Shown here: positions 1 through 10,398 of the stretch, one piece after another
How positions within the stretch are numbered: the first letter of the stretch is position 1
Layout: each line of letters starts with the position of its first letter
NCBI GenBank assembly: GCA_029243025.1
Contig: JAQWSU010000030.1
Span: forward strand, 310,001-374,000
DNA: 64,000 nt
Reading direction: 5' to 3'
Source of the DNA: Pirellulaceae bacterium
GTDB lineage: Bacteria; Planctomycetota; Planctomycetia; Pirellulales; Pirellulaceae
Position numbers and translations under genes: made by a program
The notes under the pieces: model-generated
What the model saw: only the letters and a program-made list of their open reading frames with translations
Told to the model about the DNA's origin: nothing
The model's database searches: none

Positions 1-2025
1 TTGGCTGCTTTGCTGTTGAACGCGACAGTTTCTCTTTGGTGGATCGAGGTTGGGTACAAATTGACGGGCGGAAGCGGTCGGGAACAGCTGGTCGAATTTT
101 TGTTTGTGAATGCGTGCGCGGCCGCTCTTCCCGTCATGTTGTGGGTTTTTATCTTTCACAGGTCAGCGAAGGTGGAGCGTAAGGCGCCAACGGTTCAGGC
201 GATTGGCCTGTTTTTCAGTATCTTGCTCTATGCGTTGGGCGTATTTATCGGATTGTGTGCGGACGCAGTCCAATCACCGCTCAATCTGAATCCCTGGCCG
301 GTTGGAGCCGGACTTGTCGCGGTGGTCATCGCAAGCCTTGCCAGCCTGTGGCGACCGAAAAATCAGTTCGCCATTGTCTGCTGTTATGTGGCTGGGCTTT
401 TGGTGATGGCGACCCTGTTGGATTCATTCGATCAGCATCTCAATCCAATGATCTGGAGCGGAACATTGTTGTTGGCTGCCTATGCCTTTTTGACAAGCTA
501 CCTTTGGAGTCGTCGTGGGGGCATCAAAAAAGTTGCCGAACAAATGCGGATTCCTCGGCCCGCAGGAGTTGGGGCGAAAACTCAGGCTTGGCTCATTCCT
601 TGTAATGGAATCCTAGCTGTGATTGTTTGTTCGTTAGCGGTCTGGACACAATTTACTTGTGAAGTCCCCAGTTTGCGTTTGGCAACGAGTCAAGCGATTG
701 GTGCGATTGCTTTTGCGTTGGGAATGCTGGCACGAGGTAAACGTGAGACCGAATTGCGTTACTCGTCTCTTTGGTTCGGGGTCATTTCACTTATCGCATT
801 TGGTTGGTCTTGGATCGATCCTCAGGGACCGTCAGCAACGTTGCTGAATCGTGCGGTTGTGTTCGCCAGTGGGATCATGGTAATGGCCGTTTTCTACGGA
901 ATCGGATTTGCCAAAATTATTCGGCGAGAGAACGATTGGACGGCGGCCGCTCGGCGACTGGTGCCGCTCCTCTTGGGAATTGGCGTGGCATCGATTGGTG
1001 GCATCTTGGGCTGTGAGGTCTGGTACTATGCGAAGACCGGGGTCACCGACATGGGGATGCCAGCCATTTTGGCGGTAGCAGCAGCTTTAATAATCGCACT
1101 AGTCGCTTGTCTCATCGCCGCGGTTGTTCCGGGCCGTGATCCACTGGGGCTACCCGCCCAACGCCGCACCATCTATGTGTATGGGGCGGAGGCGATGATT
1201 GCTTTACTGTTCCTGCATTTTCGTGTCACCGTGCCGACACTTTTCAGCGGATTCTTCCAGGAATATTGGACGTTTGTCGTGATGGGGATCGCTTTCGGCG
1301 GTGTGGGTCTGGGCGAATGGTTTCGGCGTTGTGGTCAGACCGTGTTGTCCCAACCGCTCGAGAAGACCGGCGCACTTTTGCCCATTTTACCCGTGATCGG
1401 ATTTTGGGTTACCGATCAATCGGCCGATTACTCAGTGTTGATGTTGATTGTAGGTGTATCGTATGCCTTGCTTGCGGTGATGCGTAAGTCATTTGGCTTT
1501 GGGATCGTGGCTGCCCTCGCGGCAAATGGCGGCCTCTGGTATTTCCTGCAGAACACGATGCGGATCCAATTCTTGTTGCACCCGCAGCTCTGGTTGATTC
1601 CCGGTGCTGTTTGTGTTTTGATTGCCGCCTACATCAGTCGAAAGCAACTGACTCATGCTCAAATGTCGACCATTCGTTACCTGGCTTCGGCCGTGATCTA
1701 TTCTTCTTCGACGGCTGATATTTTCATCAATGGTGTTGGCAAAGCACCTTGGTTGCCGGTGATTCTGGCGAGTCTTTCAATTGCTGGCATTCTTGCCGGG
1801 ATCATGATGCGAGTGAGAGCTTTCCTGTTTCTGGGACTTTCCTTCCTGTTGATTTCCCTTTTGACTGTTGTGTGGTACGCCGCGGTTGATTTGGAGCAAA
1901 CCTGGTTGTGGTATGCCGTCTGTGTGGCCGCCGGTGTCGTGATCATCGCTGTGTTTGCGATATTTGAACGGAAGCGGCAAGAGGTATTGGGACTGGTTGA
2001 ACGGCTTAAGTCTTGGGATGGGTAG
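1..2025 (+). CDS. Large multi-pass membrane protein, 5' end outside window
   Basis: The frame is open from the first base, so the true start probably lies upstream; the TTG at base 1 is unlikely to be the initiator. The 674 visible residues are almost entirely hydrophobic segments with short charged turns, roughly 18 or more membrane spans. A basic loop sits near residues 170-190 and a charged tail (KSWDG end) follows the last span. I recognise no catalytic motif and cannot name a family. Large hydrophobic proteins with this span density occur widely in planctomycetes without known function. The gene ends in TAG and is followed within 30 bases by a strong terminator, so it is the last gene of its transcript. 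Confidence 0.75.
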   Translation: MAALLLNATVSLWWIEVGYKLTGGSGREQLVEFLFVNACAAALPVMLWVFIFHRSAKVERKAPTVQAIGLFFSILLYALGVFIGLCADAVQSPLNLNPWPVGAGLVAVVIASLASLWRPKNQFAIVCCYVAGLLVMATLLDSFDQHLNPMIWSGTLLLAAYAFLTSYLWSRRGGIKKVAEQMRIPRPAGVGAKTQAWLIPCNGILAVIVCSLAVWTQFTCEVPSLRLATSQAIGAIAFALGMLARGKRETELRYSSLWFGVISLIAFGWSWIDPQGPSATLLNRAVVFASGIMVMAVFYGIGFAKIIRRENDWTAAARRLVPLLLGIGVASIGGILGCEVWYYAKTGVTDMGMPAILAVAAALIIALVACLIAAVVPGRDPLGLPAQRRTIYVYGAEAMIALLFLHFRVTVPTLFSGFFQEYWTFVVMGIAFGGVGLGEWFRRCGQTVLSQPLEKTGALLPILPVIGFWVTDQSADYSVLMLIVGVSYALLAVMRKSFGFGIVAALAANGGLWYFLQNTMRIQFLLHPQLWLIPGAVCVLIAAYISRKQLTHAQMSTIRYLASAVIYSSSTADIFINGVGKAPWLPVILASLSIAGILAGIMMRVRAFLFLGLSFLLISLLTVVWYAAVDLEQTWLWYAVCVAAGVVIIAVFAIFERKRQEVLGLVERLKSWDG

Positions 2026-2051
2026 TGAGCCGATGTCCCGGTAGAAATATC

Positions 2052-2087
2052 AGCGCAGAGATTTGAGCTGTCTGCGCTTATTTTTTG
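2052..2087 (+). terminator. Rho-independent terminator after the membrane protein gene
   Basis: An 8-bp perfect stem (AGCGCAGA paired with TCTGCGCT, 2052-2059 and 2071-2078) with an 11-base loop is followed by TATTTTTT. It lies 26 bases after the stop of the membrane protein gene and separates it from the convergent ThuA gene. Confidence 0.85.
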
Positions 2088-2140
2088 AGATGCGACAAGC
2101 CATTGTCAACGAGTCGTTAGCTGGCTGGTCCTTCGCCGAA

Positions 2141-3007
2141 TTAATAGTCTCGGATTGATACTGTATCTTGTTTCGGGAAGTCGTCATCGATTGGAGAATT
2201 GACATTTTCGTTGGCAGCCCACTGAGTTCCCCGCTGGAGCGTGTTCACAAAACCGGCGCACTTCATTGATAAGTCAGAATGCCCCATGGGAGTGTGGAAG
2301 ATGCGGCCATCACCATACTGGATGGTCATCATCATGGGTTCATGCCTTCCCGACTTTGCCGAATAGGCGGTGGCAAGAACCCGCATGTTTTCAGCTGGCC
2401 CTCGTAGCGAATCGTACAGTTCGTCTTTGGCATGCATCCATGCTGGCGGCATACCATCGGTAATTGGATGGTTGGCATCGCGGACAATGACTTGGAACGC
2501 ATGTTGCGGGCCATGGCTGCCACCGTTGCCTTTACTGACATCTCTTACAAATCGCCCTTCTTGGAAATAGACGTAGGGTCCTGATTTTTCCGTTCGGCCT
2601 CCCCAACCGCCAAGTCCGATCATCTCGTTGTACTCTTTCCATTTTGGGAAGGAGTTATCAGCCGCATGGACGATCACGAGTCCGCCACCGTCTTTGACGT
2701 AATCGATGAGTGCTTTTTGCGTGCTTTTTGACCAAGCGTCGCCGTTGTAGTTGGAAACAACCACGTCATAGTCCGAAAACGTTGGCGAAAACTTACTCAT
2801 GTCCGCTCCGTTGGGCGGTGAGGTGGCAACGTCAACTGAAAACCCTTCGCCATCCGCAAAGGCCCTTTTCAGCATGGGGGTTGTTGCCTTCCAATTGTGA
2901 TTGTTTTGCCCATCCAAGATCAGCACTTTAATGGGGCTGTTGGCATTGGCCGTGCTTGCCAACAGCATCGCTAAGGCCACGGTAAACGGAACGATTCGTC
3001 GGATCAT
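2141..3007 (-). CDS. ThuA-like domain protein, exported
   Basis: This 288-residue protein has a signal peptide (residues 1-22, cleavage after TANA). The rest is a ThuA-like, class I glutamine-amidotransferase-like fold: DGQNNHNW at 32-39, GGGLVIVHAADNSF at 97-110 and GDGRIFHTPMGHSDLS at 232-247. The family is named from a trehalose-utilisation locus, but the reaction of most members is unknown. In planctomycetes such proteins are commonly exported and linked to sugar or glycoside breakdown. It is the last gene of a minus-strand run behind a DUF1549/DUF1553 and a DUF1501 gene, 64 bases after the latter, so co-transcription is likely. The family call is firm; the function is open. Confidence 0.88.
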   Translation of the reverse strand: MIRRIVPFTVALAMLLASTANANSPIKVLILDGQNNHNWKATTPMLKRAFADGEGFSVDVATSPPNGADMSKFSPTFSDYDVVVSNYNGDAWSKSTQKALIDYVKDGGGLVIVHAADNSFPKWKEYNEMIGLGGWGGRTEKSGPYVYFQEGRFVRDVSKGNGGSHGPQHAFQVIVRDANHPITDGMPPAWMHAKDELYDSLRGPAENMRVLATAYSAKSGRHEPMMMTIQYGDGRIFHTPMGHSDLSMKCAGFVNTLQRGTQWAANENVNSPIDDDFPKQDTVSIRDY

Positions 3008-3071
3008 TCTGTGAAACTCCTTTAAGTTGAAGAGATTGCTTTAGAAAAGAGTTGTAGTCGCTCTGTCCGAA

Positions 3072-4451
3072 TCAAGCCAGTATTTCTCGGATGGTTTCTC
3101 CGCTGGCAATCGGCAGCGGCCGATTCGCTCGATCAAACACTTCGGTTTTTGGGTCGATGCCAAGCAGATAAAACATGGTTGCTGCCAAGTCGTCGGGGCG
3201 AACGGGATCATTGGCTGGATACATGGCGTAGCGATCCGAATCACCAAAAGCAAAGCCTCGTTTGACTCCTCCTCCTGCTAAAAGAGCCGTATAGCACTGC
3301 GGCCAGTGGTCTCGACTTTCATTTTTATTAATTTTTGGGGTCCGACCGAATTCACCCATCCAGACCACGAGCGTTTCATCAAGAAGTCCTCGATTGTCAA
3401 GGTCGTCTAGTAAAGTTGGTAGGGTCAGATCGGTCATCGGTAGCTGGTATTTATTGACGATCTTGTACATTCTTGAATTGTCAAAGCCGTGAGTGTCCCA
3501 ACCGCCAGACCCAATGCGTCGTCCGCCGATTGTTGCAGAGAAATACACCGTAACGAACTTGACGCCGGCTTCTACCAATCGCCGTGCCAGCAAACAGCCT
3601 TGTCCATAGGTTGTGCGACCGTAGGCATCTTTTAGCCTTTCCGATTCACTCGACAAATCGAAGGCCCGCCGCACACGATCGGTGGTCAGCATCGAGAGTG
3701 CGCGTTCGTAATATTGATCAAAGCCAACTGCCGGTGCGGCCTGATCGAGATAACGAGTCTGCTGGTCGATTAAACGTTGCAACTCACGACGTCGCTGGAG
3801 TCGATCGATGGAAAGATCGGCAGGCAAGCTTAGCTCGGGTAGACGAAAGTTTTGGTCGTTCGGGTCCTGCTTGAAAAAGAGCGGATCGTGTGCCTTTCCC
3901 AGAAAACTAGCGTGCTGACCAGGAACGATCGACCCATCGCGAATGACGTGTGGGTAAGAGACAAACGAAGGGACACCGTCTTCTGAGGCGGCAAGTCGAT
4001 CTACGATGCTGCCATACGCTGGGAAAAGTTTGAGAGAATCGCGGAGTCGTTGGTCGTCTGACGGAGGCGCATGTCCGGTGATTGCGTAGTAGCCGGCCGA
4101 AGCATGGTTTTTCATCTTGTGCGTCATGGTTCGGATTAGCGTGACTTTGTCCATCCGCTTAGCCAACCTCGGCAAGAGTTCGCAAATCGGTTGCCCGGGA
4201 ACGCTGCTGGAAATCGTTCGATAGGGACTGCGAATACCTTCGGGCGCATTGGGTTTCATATCAAACGTATCGAGCTGACTTGGGCCGCCCCACTGAAAAA
4301 GAAAGATCACCGATTTGGCTCGAGGTGGATGGTGTGCGATCGTCCCACTTTGTAATAGGCGAGGTAAGGTCAGGCCCAGTAAACCCTGTCCGCCGATCTT
4401 TAGCATGCTGCGACGCGTGCTCATGGGTGGAAATAGTGAATGGTCATTCAT
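3072..4451 (-). CDS. DUF1501 family protein, Tat-type signal
   Basis: A 459-residue DUF1501 protein. The N-terminus has a twin-arginine type signal (TRRSMLKIGG at 12-21, then a hydrophobic stretch), so folded export is likely. The family hallmarks are all present: FLFQWGGPSQLDTFDMKP at 50-67, GWDTHGFDN in the middle, and GEFGRTPKI followed by DHWPQ and a LLAGGGVKRG turn near the C-terminus. DUF1501 shares the alkaline phosphatase/sulfatase-type fold, but its reaction is not established. It lies 24 bases after the DUF1549/DUF1553 gene, and these two families are paired many times over in planctomycete genomes, so they probably act together in the periplasm. The start ATG is the first in frame. 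Confidence 0.92.
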   Translation of the reverse strand: MNDHSLFPPMSTRRSMLKIGGQGLLGLTLPRLLQSGTIAHHPPRAKSVIFLFQWGGPSQLDTFDMKPNAPEGIRSPYRTISSSVPGQPICELLPRLAKRMDKVTLIRTMTHKMKNHASAGYYAITGHAPPSDDQRLRDSLKLFPAYGSIVDRLAASEDGVPSFVSYPHVIRDGSIVPGQHASFLGKAHDPLFFKQDPNDQNFRLPELSLPADLSIDRLQRRRELQRLIDQQTRYLDQAAPAVGFDQYYERALSMLTTDRVRRAFDLSSESERLKDAYGRTTYGQGCLLARRLVEAGVKFVTVYFSATIGGRRIGSGGWDTHGFDNSRMYKIVNKYQLPMTDLTLPTLLDDLDNRGLLDETLVVWMGEFGRTPKINKNESRDHWPQCYTALLAGGGVKRGFAFGDSDRYAMYPANDPVRPDDLAATMFYLLGIDPKTEVFDRANRPLPIASGETIREILA

Positions 4452-4475
4452 CGTGCAGGTTTCTCGATGGGGCGT

Positions 4476-6719
4476 TCACTGACGAAACATGAACTCTTTT
4501 GAATTGAGCAGCGCCCAGGCAAGGTCTTGAGTTGCCAGAGTTCGATTCGCGGCGTGGGTCAATTGGGAAATGCATTGTTGTGATTCTTCACTTGTTGGCG
4601 AGCGCGAGAGCGTGGCCCAGTAAAGTCGCTCAACAAGGGATGCGTCACCCATGTCTGAGTTTGCGAGTTGCTGCAAGTAGGTGGAATGAGTCAAACGTAG
4701 ATTGAGGCCGTCGCCGCTGATCAGGAGAAAGGCTTGAGACAAGGTCGTCTCTGATGAGCGTTCACATTCGCAAGCCATGATTCTGGCGGGTTTGCCGAAG
4801 ACCGTGAGAAAACGGTCATCGTTCGAAGGTGTTTTTTCTCGCAATCGAACTCGTTGAACGCCTGGCAGTTGCCCGGCTCGCGTGCCAGCATCATACCCAT
4901 TAAAGTTGCTCGCCGTCTGTAAAGCTTGGCACTGAGCATCCAGGAGTTGTTCGGCCGTCAAACGCCGCACCGACATGCGAGCATAGTTGTGCTCGGCCAG
5001 TTCAGACATTAAGCCTCCGCTTGACGAAACCTGATAGGTGTGTGAATTCAGGATCGTGCGGAGCAAGTGGCGAATGTCGTATTCGTGCCGAGTGAAGTCG
5101 GCAGCCAGGGTGTTGAGTAATCCGGGATGACTGGCTGGGTTGGTAATGCGAAAGTCGTCGACCGGGTTGACGAGGCCACGCCCCATCAGGTGGTACCAGA
5201 TTCGATTCACTTGGGCTTTGGAAAACGCGTCATTGCTTGGGTCGGTCAGCCATGAACTGAGTTGCTCACATCTGTTTTGAGTCGTGTCGAGCGCGATTTG
5301 AGAAACACCAAGAAAGCGAGGTTCGGCGGCCTCTCCCGTCTTTGCGTTGGTGACTTCCCCCGTGGGATTTGTGATGATGCGTTGCTCGCCATTGAACTCG
5401 TTTTTATCGAGTTTGTCTCTTCGTTTGTTTTCAACCAGTTCGTAGTCGACCCGAGCAAAAACGCTTGCCCACGAATAGTAATCGTCCTGTGTCCATCGAT
5501 CAAATGGATGGTTATGGCACTTTGCACATTCGAGTCGTACGCCCAGGAACAATCTTGCGGTTGTTTCTCCACGAGTCAGTGGGTCACGTAATGGTCGGTA
5601 GTAATTCGCTGGAGGGTTGTCGTAGGTGCTACCTGTTGAGGCAATCAACTGGCTCGCGAATTGATCGAGGGGTAATCCATCAGCGAAACACTGGCGAATC
5701 CAATTGTGGAAAACTTGGACGCCATGCTGATCCATCACCTTTTCTTCGTTACGTAAGAGATCGGACCATTTCAAGGCCCATTGATCGGCAAACTCGGGGC
5801 GAATCAACAATTGGTCGATCAACAGATTTCGCTTCTGCGGATTTTGATTCTGGGCGAAAGCCTGTGACTGTTCGGCTGTCGGTGGAATTCCTAGTAAGTC
5901 GAAATAGACACGGCGGAGAAAAATATGATCGCTCACCCGCTCGCCTAAATTGATTTGCAATTCTTCAAGTTTCTTGAAAACGTGCTCGTCGATGAAATTA
6001 ATCGGATCGGGAGCGGTAGATTTGAAATCGTGTTGATTGGGTAAGAACGCAAGCCGGACTGATTGTTGTTGATTGAGGTACCGAACAGCAATTGTGGTTT
6101 CACCGTGCGATGATTGCTGGACATTTCCGGCGGCTGAAATCGTGGTGTCGAGACTGGAAGATTCATAGGTTGCCATGCGCGTGACATCGATGATGACGCC
6201 GTCCGAAAAAACGGCTTGGACGTTAAGCTGAATCGCATGGGCAGGTGCGAAAATGAATTTTCGCATGGGGGTGACTTCTAATCGGAGTAGCGTCGGGGAT
6301 GTCGTAGTGGGCACAGGTAGGCCTGCTTGAATCCAATTGAGCAAGGTTTGGTATTCCGGGCTGTCTAGCTTGAATCGTTGTCCGCCTTGATGTGGAACTT
6401 GTGCTGTGGCCTTGAGCAGCATTAAGCTTTTGGCGGGGGCAACACGATTGATTCGACGACCAGAGAATTCGTGGGTTAAAGCAAGATAATCGTCGTCGGG
6501 ACTTTGTCCTCGAAGTGATAAATGGAGTCCGCCTTTACCATTCAAATTGCCGTGGCAGATGCCCTGGTTACAGCCTGCTTTGGAAAGCACCGCCATCACG
6601 TCGCGCTCAAATAGGACTTCGGCTGCGCAGAGAGGGCCTGCAGTCGCAATTGCGCACCAACAATAGATTGCGGCGAAGTAGCAATGGATCGGTATTCGAA
6701 TCTTTGCGGCGTACTGCAT
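4476..6719 (-). CDS. Cytochrome-like / DUF1549 / DUF1553 (PSCyt-PSD1) protein
   Basis: A 747-residue exported protein with a hydrophobic signal at about 8-33. Residues 50-56 read CNQGICH, the CX4CH variant of a haem motif found in planctomycete-specific cytochrome-like domains. A beta-rich segment follows (about 145-230, bacterial Ig-like). DUF1549 spans about 245-440 and contains a second haem-type motif, CAKCH at 398-402, followed by HPFDRWTQ. DUF1553 fills about 470-730 and ends in the usual ALLNSKEFMFRQ. Whether these Cys motifs bind haem has not been shown from sequence. It is the first gene of a likely three-gene unit with DUF1501 and ThuA. Its length is typical of the shorter DUF1553 architecture without extra N-terminal cytochrome modules. 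Confidence 0.92.
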   Translation of the reverse strand: MQYAAKIRIPIHCYFAAIYCWCAIATAGPLCAAEVLFERDVMAVLSKAGCNQGICHGNLNGKGGLHLSLRGQSPDDDYLALTHEFSGRRINRVAPAKSLMLLKATAQVPHQGGQRFKLDSPEYQTLLNWIQAGLPVPTTTSPTLLRLEVTPMRKFIFAPAHAIQLNVQAVFSDGVIIDVTRMATYESSSLDTTISAAGNVQQSSHGETTIAVRYLNQQQSVRLAFLPNQHDFKSTAPDPINFIDEHVFKKLEELQINLGERVSDHIFLRRVYFDLLGIPPTAEQSQAFAQNQNPQKRNLLIDQLLIRPEFADQWALKWSDLLRNEEKVMDQHGVQVFHNWIRQCFADGLPLDQFASQLIASTGSTYDNPPANYYRPLRDPLTRGETTARLFLGVRLECAKCHNHPFDRWTQDDYYSWASVFARVDYELVENKRRDKLDKNEFNGEQRIITNPTGEVTNAKTGEAAEPRFLGVSQIALDTTQNRCEQLSSWLTDPSNDAFSKAQVNRIWYHLMGRGLVNPVDDFRITNPASHPGLLNTLAADFTRHEYDIRHLLRTILNSHTYQVSSSGGLMSELAEHNYARMSVRRLTAEQLLDAQCQALQTASNFNGYDAGTRAGQLPGVQRVRLREKTPSNDDRFLTVFGKPARIMACECERSSETTLSQAFLLISGDGLNLRLTHSTYLQQLANSDMGDASLVERLYWATLSRSPTSEESQQCISQLTHAANRTLATQDLAWALLNSKEFMFRQ

Positions 6720-6916
6720 CAGAATTAGATTGAAACGGGGTGGGCGGTGCAGCGGATGACCAATGGTAAAACGGGGTTGATGGGTTTGAGGATCATGTTG
6801 GGAGGTAACGGTCCGATCTTTTGCATTGGTTTAAAAGGAGGATTCATTCATGACTAGTTTGACAGATTAGATTCCGTCCCACAAATCGCGGCAGGAATTC
6901 GCCGTCGGATCGGATG

Positions 6917-7333
6917 TCAGTCGCCCATTACGGTCACGACAATTTCGCGATCTCGCGGTTTGACGTCACATTCCAGATGGAAAACCTGCTGCCATGTACC
7001 AAGTACTAGACGTTTGTCGCTGATGGGGATGTTGATCGAAGGACCGAGCCAGGACGCTTGCAAATGGGAATGTCCATTGCCGTCATGCCAGGCCTGTTCG
7101 TGTCCATAGGTTGGCGAAGGGGGAATCAGCTGATCCAAGATTTCTGGTAGATCTCGCTCCAGCCCCGGTTCGAATTCAATCGTCCCGATCGCTCCTGTAC
7201 TGCCAACGTTAAAGACGTGGGCTGTGCCTGCCTGCACCGTACTGCGAGCCACAATGGCGGCCACTTGGCCGGTGATGTCTTGCATGTGCCGGTGACCACT
7301 GGTCGCGATGCGGAATCGTTCTTGAAAGACCAT
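6917..7333 (-). CDS. YjbQ family protein (UPF0047)
   Basis: A small beta-rich protein of 138 residues from the ATG at 7333. The family hallmarks are visible: FNVGSTGAI near 41-49, then HDGNGHSHLQASWLGPS at 83-99 holding the clustered His, Asp and Ser residues, and LGTWQQVFHLECD near 111-123. YjbQ proteins have been linked to thiamine phosphate synthase side activity, but their true role is uncertain. The frame is open back to a TTG at 7393 that directly follows the stop of the DUF1501 gene. I prefer 7333 because the product then has the family length of about 135-140 and a purine-rich stretch precedes the ATG. It probably shares a transcript with the upstream DUF1501 gene. Confidence 0.88.
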   Translation of the reverse strand: MVFQERFRIATSGHRHMQDITGQVAAIVARSTVQAGTAHVFNVGSTGAIGTIEFEPGLERDLPEILDQLIPPSPTYGHEQAWHDGNGHSHLQASWLGPSINIPISDKRLVLGTWQQVFHLECDVKPRDREIVVTVMGD

Positions 7334-7393
7334 CTCTCTTTTCCCGTCGATAGCACGAACAGGATTCAATCGCGATTCGGTTGGGAATCGCAA

Positions 7394-8740
7394 TCAAATC
7401 AATTCGGCAATCGGAGCTGCATCCGAGTCCACGAGATAACGCGGACGTCCGGTGAGATCATTCACGGTGGTGGCATCCAAATTAATTCCCAGGTTGTGGT
7501 ATAACGTCGCAATGACCTCTTGGAAAGTGACGGGGCGATCTACGGCTTCGCCACCAATACGATCTGTCGCACCGATGACTTGTCCCGTCTTCATACCACC
7601 GCCAGCCAACAAGGCACAGGAAACGTTGGGCCAATGGTCTCGTCCTGCATTGTTATTGATCTTCGGTGTGCGTCCAAATTCACCCCAAACAACCACCGAG
7701 ACATCTTGGTCCAAACCGCGTTCGTGCAGGTCGTCCACCAGTGCTGTGACGGCTCCATCCAACATCGGCATGTCCTGCTTGGCTCGCGTGAAATTTCCAC
7801 CATGCCAATCCCAGCGACTGAAATTCAACGTGACGCAGCGTGCGCCCGCTTCGACTAAGCGTCGGGCGATCAGGAAGTTCTCGACCATCTTCGGCGCGCC
7901 ATCCGCCCGTGGTTTTGGATCGCCTGTGCCGTAGCGCTCGGCGACCGATTTATCTTCACGAGAAATATCCAAGGCTTCAATCAGTTTTGACGAAGTCAGG
8001 ACATCGAGTGCCTGATGCTGGAACGCATCCAAGCCGCGTACCATTCCAGCATGGTCGATGTCTCGTCGCAGTCGGTCGAAGGCGTGTAACAGCCCTTTGC
8101 GATCTTGCAGACGCTCTAGCGTGATCCCATTTAAGATCATGTCTTCTTTGCCGTCTGCCATCGGTCGGAAGGGGGCGTTTGGCACTCCTAAAAATCCAGG
8201 TCGCCCCGGATCTCCCCAAGGAACGTGACTCGTCTTGTAGCAAAGACTTACGTAAGGGGGAACGTTCGGATCCACGGGGCCTTGAAGTTGTGAAAGCGTA
8301 GAACCCACCGACGGCCATCCACCGCTGGGGGAAGGTGTTTCACGGCGACCGGTCATGCATTGGAATGCTGCATGCCGTCCCGACGCACCAACAATCGAAC
8401 GAATCGGCACGAAGCGATCCATGCGCTGAGCGATCTTTGGAAACAGTTCGCAAATTTGAATTCCTGATACGCTGGTCGAAATGGGCTGCAGAGGTCCGCG
8501 GATTTCCGAAGGCGCCTCGGTCTTGATATCCCACATATCTTGATGGGGAGGTCCGCCCGGCAAGAATATCATGATTACGGCTTTATGAGATCGTTGAATG
8601 CCGGCCTTGGCTTCGGCCCGCAACAACTGTGGCAGTGACATGCCGCCCATCACCATGCCACCGATCTTCAAGAATCCTCTTCTTGAAACACCATCACAAA
8701 AAGCAGATCGGCGACTAGCATTTCCCAAGATATTCAACAT
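7394..8740 (-). CDS. Second DUF1501 family protein, Tat-type signal
   Basis: The frame is open to 8833, but the ATG at 8740 has a good ribosome site (CAGGAG, about 8 bases upstream). It puts the twin-arginine signal ([10 protein letters not shown] at 19-28) in the normal place, giving 448 residues. DUF1501 marks are [16 protein letters not shown] at 58-73, then [24 protein letters not shown] and DHWPN followed by [10 protein letters not shown]. It differs clearly in sequence from the other DUF1501 protein 3 kb away, so this is not a recent copy. No DUF1553 partner is adjacent; its neighbour is a YjbQ gene. The function is unknown beyond the phosphatase/sulfatase-like fold of the family. Confidence 0.92.
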   Translation of the reverse strand: MLNILGNASRRSAFCDGVSRRGFLKIGGMVMGGMSLPQLLRAEAKAGIQRSHKAVIMIFLPGGPPHQDMWDIKTEAPSEIRGPLQPISTSVSGIQICELFPKIAQRMDRFVPIRSIVGASGRHAAFQCMTGRRETPSPSGGWPSVGSTLSQLQGPVDPNVPPYVSLCYKTSHVPWGDPGRPGFLGVPNAPFRPMADGKEDMILNGITLERLQDRKGLLHAFDRLRRDIDHAGMVRGLDAFQHQALDVLTSSKLIEALDISREDKSVAERYGTGDPKPRADGAPKMVENFLIARRLVEAGARCVTLNFSRWDWHGGNFTRAKQDMPMLDGAVTALVDDLHERGLDQDVSVVVWGEFGRTPKINNNAGRDHWPNVSCALLAGGGMKTGQVIGATDRIGGEAVDRPVTFQEVIATLYHNLGINLDATTVNDLTGRPRYLVDSDAAPIAELI

Positions 8741-9067
8741 CTGTGGACTCCTGCTTCGGTACGATGCTTCTTTCACGGCGGATCCGCGAACTCGGGACTC
8801 TGCCCACGAAACGCACTTTAAAAAATATATCAAAAACCGTTGAAAGGTACAATGAAACGGTGATCCGGACTTCCCTGAGAAGGGCTCTGGAAGGGGGGGC
8901 CCCGCTTGCCGTCCGAGCTGGCAGGGAAACGCTGTAGGGTCAGTTTTTACCGAGCAAATCTGGAATTGGGCCCGTTCATGGATCCCTATTCACTTGCTAG
9001 GATGAGAGGCAGAGTGCCTAGAAAAAAATCAGTGACTAGAATTTCGAATCGATGGAAAACTTTAACG

Positions 9068-10252
9068 ATGGCTAAGAAGACAATTGCCGACGTCGATGTT
9101 GACGGTCAGAGTGTGTTGATGCGAGTCGACTTCAATGTGCCGCTGGATGAGCAAGGAAAGATCACCGATGACCGGCGAATTCGCATGGCGTTGTCTTCGA
9201 TCAATTCTGTGTTGGAGCGTGGTGGCAGTGTGATTTTGATGAGTCATTTGGGGCGACCGAAAGGTGAGCCAAAGTCTGAATTCAGCTTAAAGCCCGTGGC
9301 GGAACGCCTTGGCGAGTTGATGGATGCAAAAGTGGTTTTCGCGACGGATACGGTAGGGGAAGACGCATCAGTCAAAGCAAAGTCGTTACAATCCGGCGAG
9401 GTTTTGTTATTGGAAAACGTGCGTTTTAACTCGGGTGAGAAGAGTGGTGACGCAGCCTTTTCACAAGCCTTGGCCGAGATGGCCGACATCTATTGCAACA
9501 ACGCCTTTGGTACTTGCCATCGCAAAGACGCGTCGATGTACGCTGTGCCGGTTGCGATGGGCGACAAACCGAAAGTTGTCGGTTTCTTGGTTGCTCGAGA
9601 AATCCAGTATCTCAGCGATGTGATTGCGAATCCTGAACGACCTTTTGTTGCTATCTTGGGTGGAGCAAAGGTATCGGACAAGATCAAGGTTATCGAAAAT
9701 CTGTTGAGTGTTTGCGATAAGATCTTGATCGGTGGTGCTATGGCATACACCTTCTCGCTTGCTCGCGGTGGCTCGGTTGGCAAGAGTCTTGTGGAACCCG
9801 ACAAAGTCGAGTTGGCAAGTTCCTTGATTGCGCAGGGGGGCGACAAACTTGTTTTGCCAGTTGACACTCATTGCGGAGATGATTTCTCCGCGAGTTGCAA
9901 CAAGCTAGTTGTTGCGGCAGGTGAAATTCCGGATGGTTTTGAAGGATTAGACATCGGTCCGAAGACAGCCGAAATCTATCAAGAAATCGTCAAGTTAGCC
10001 AAGACCGTTGTCTGGAATGGTCCGATGGGCGTTTTTGAAATGCCTCCTTTTGACGCAGGGACGAAGGCTGTTGCGGAAGCGATTGCTGACGGCGACTCCA
10101 CCAGTATCATTGGTGGTGGCGATAGTGCGGCTGCGATCCAGCAATTAGGATTTGCCGAGCGAGTAACGCATGTGAGCACTGGCGGCGGAGCCAGCCTCGA
10201 GATGTTAGAGGGGAAACCATTTGCCGCGGTGGATATTCTGGACGAAGCGTAA
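9068..10252 (+). CDS. pgk: Phosphoglycerate kinase
   Basis: Transfers phosphate between 1,3-bisphosphoglycerate and ADP in glycolysis and the reverse in gluconeogenesis; cytoplasmic. The product is 394 residues from the ATG at 9068, which matches the usual length. The open frame reaches 8906, but that leader has no family similarity. Motifs seen: [11 protein letters not shown] near 18-28 (substrate binding), SHLGRPKG near 60, GGAKVSDKI near 198 (nucleotide domain), GPMGVFE near 319 and GGGDSAAAI near 348 (phosphate-binding loop). No other glycolytic gene is next to it; a SpoU methyltransferase follows 146 bases downstream on the same strand. Confidence 0.98.
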   Translation: MAKKTIADVDVDGQSVLMRVDFNVPLDEQGKITDDRRIRMALSSINSVLERGGSVILMSHLGRPKGEPKSEFSLKPVAERLGELMDAKVVFATDTVGEDASVKAKSLQSGEVLLLENVRFNSGEKSGDAAFSQALAEMADIYCNNAFGTCHRKDASMYAVPVAMGDKPKVVGFLVAREIQYLSDVIANPERPFVAILGGAKVSDKIKVIENLLSVCDKILIGGAMAYTFSLARGGSVGKSLVEPDKVELASSLIAQGGDKLVLPVDTHCGDDFSASCNKLVVAAGEIPDGFEGLDIGPKTAEIYQEIVKLAKTVVWNGPMGVFEMPPFDAGTKAVAEAIADGDSTSIIGGGDSAAAIQQLGFAERVTHVSTGGGASLEMLEGKPFAAVDILDEA

Positions 10253-10398
10253 TGCATCTGGTGGAGAACGCGATCGTCTCATCGGGTAATTTGGTGTTGG
10301 GCAACGGTTCTGATTGGTCCGCTCCAGCTTGGAATGGAGTCGCGGAGTGTTGAGCCCTGCCGACGCAGGGCGACGGTTATCCGCGAATCAACAGATAG

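Noticed and set aside
2141-8740. The DUF1553-DUF1501-ThuA cluster as a possible new system
   Set aside because: The pairing of DUF1553 and DUF1501 recurs throughout planctomycete genomes; the function is unknown but the arrangement is not new.
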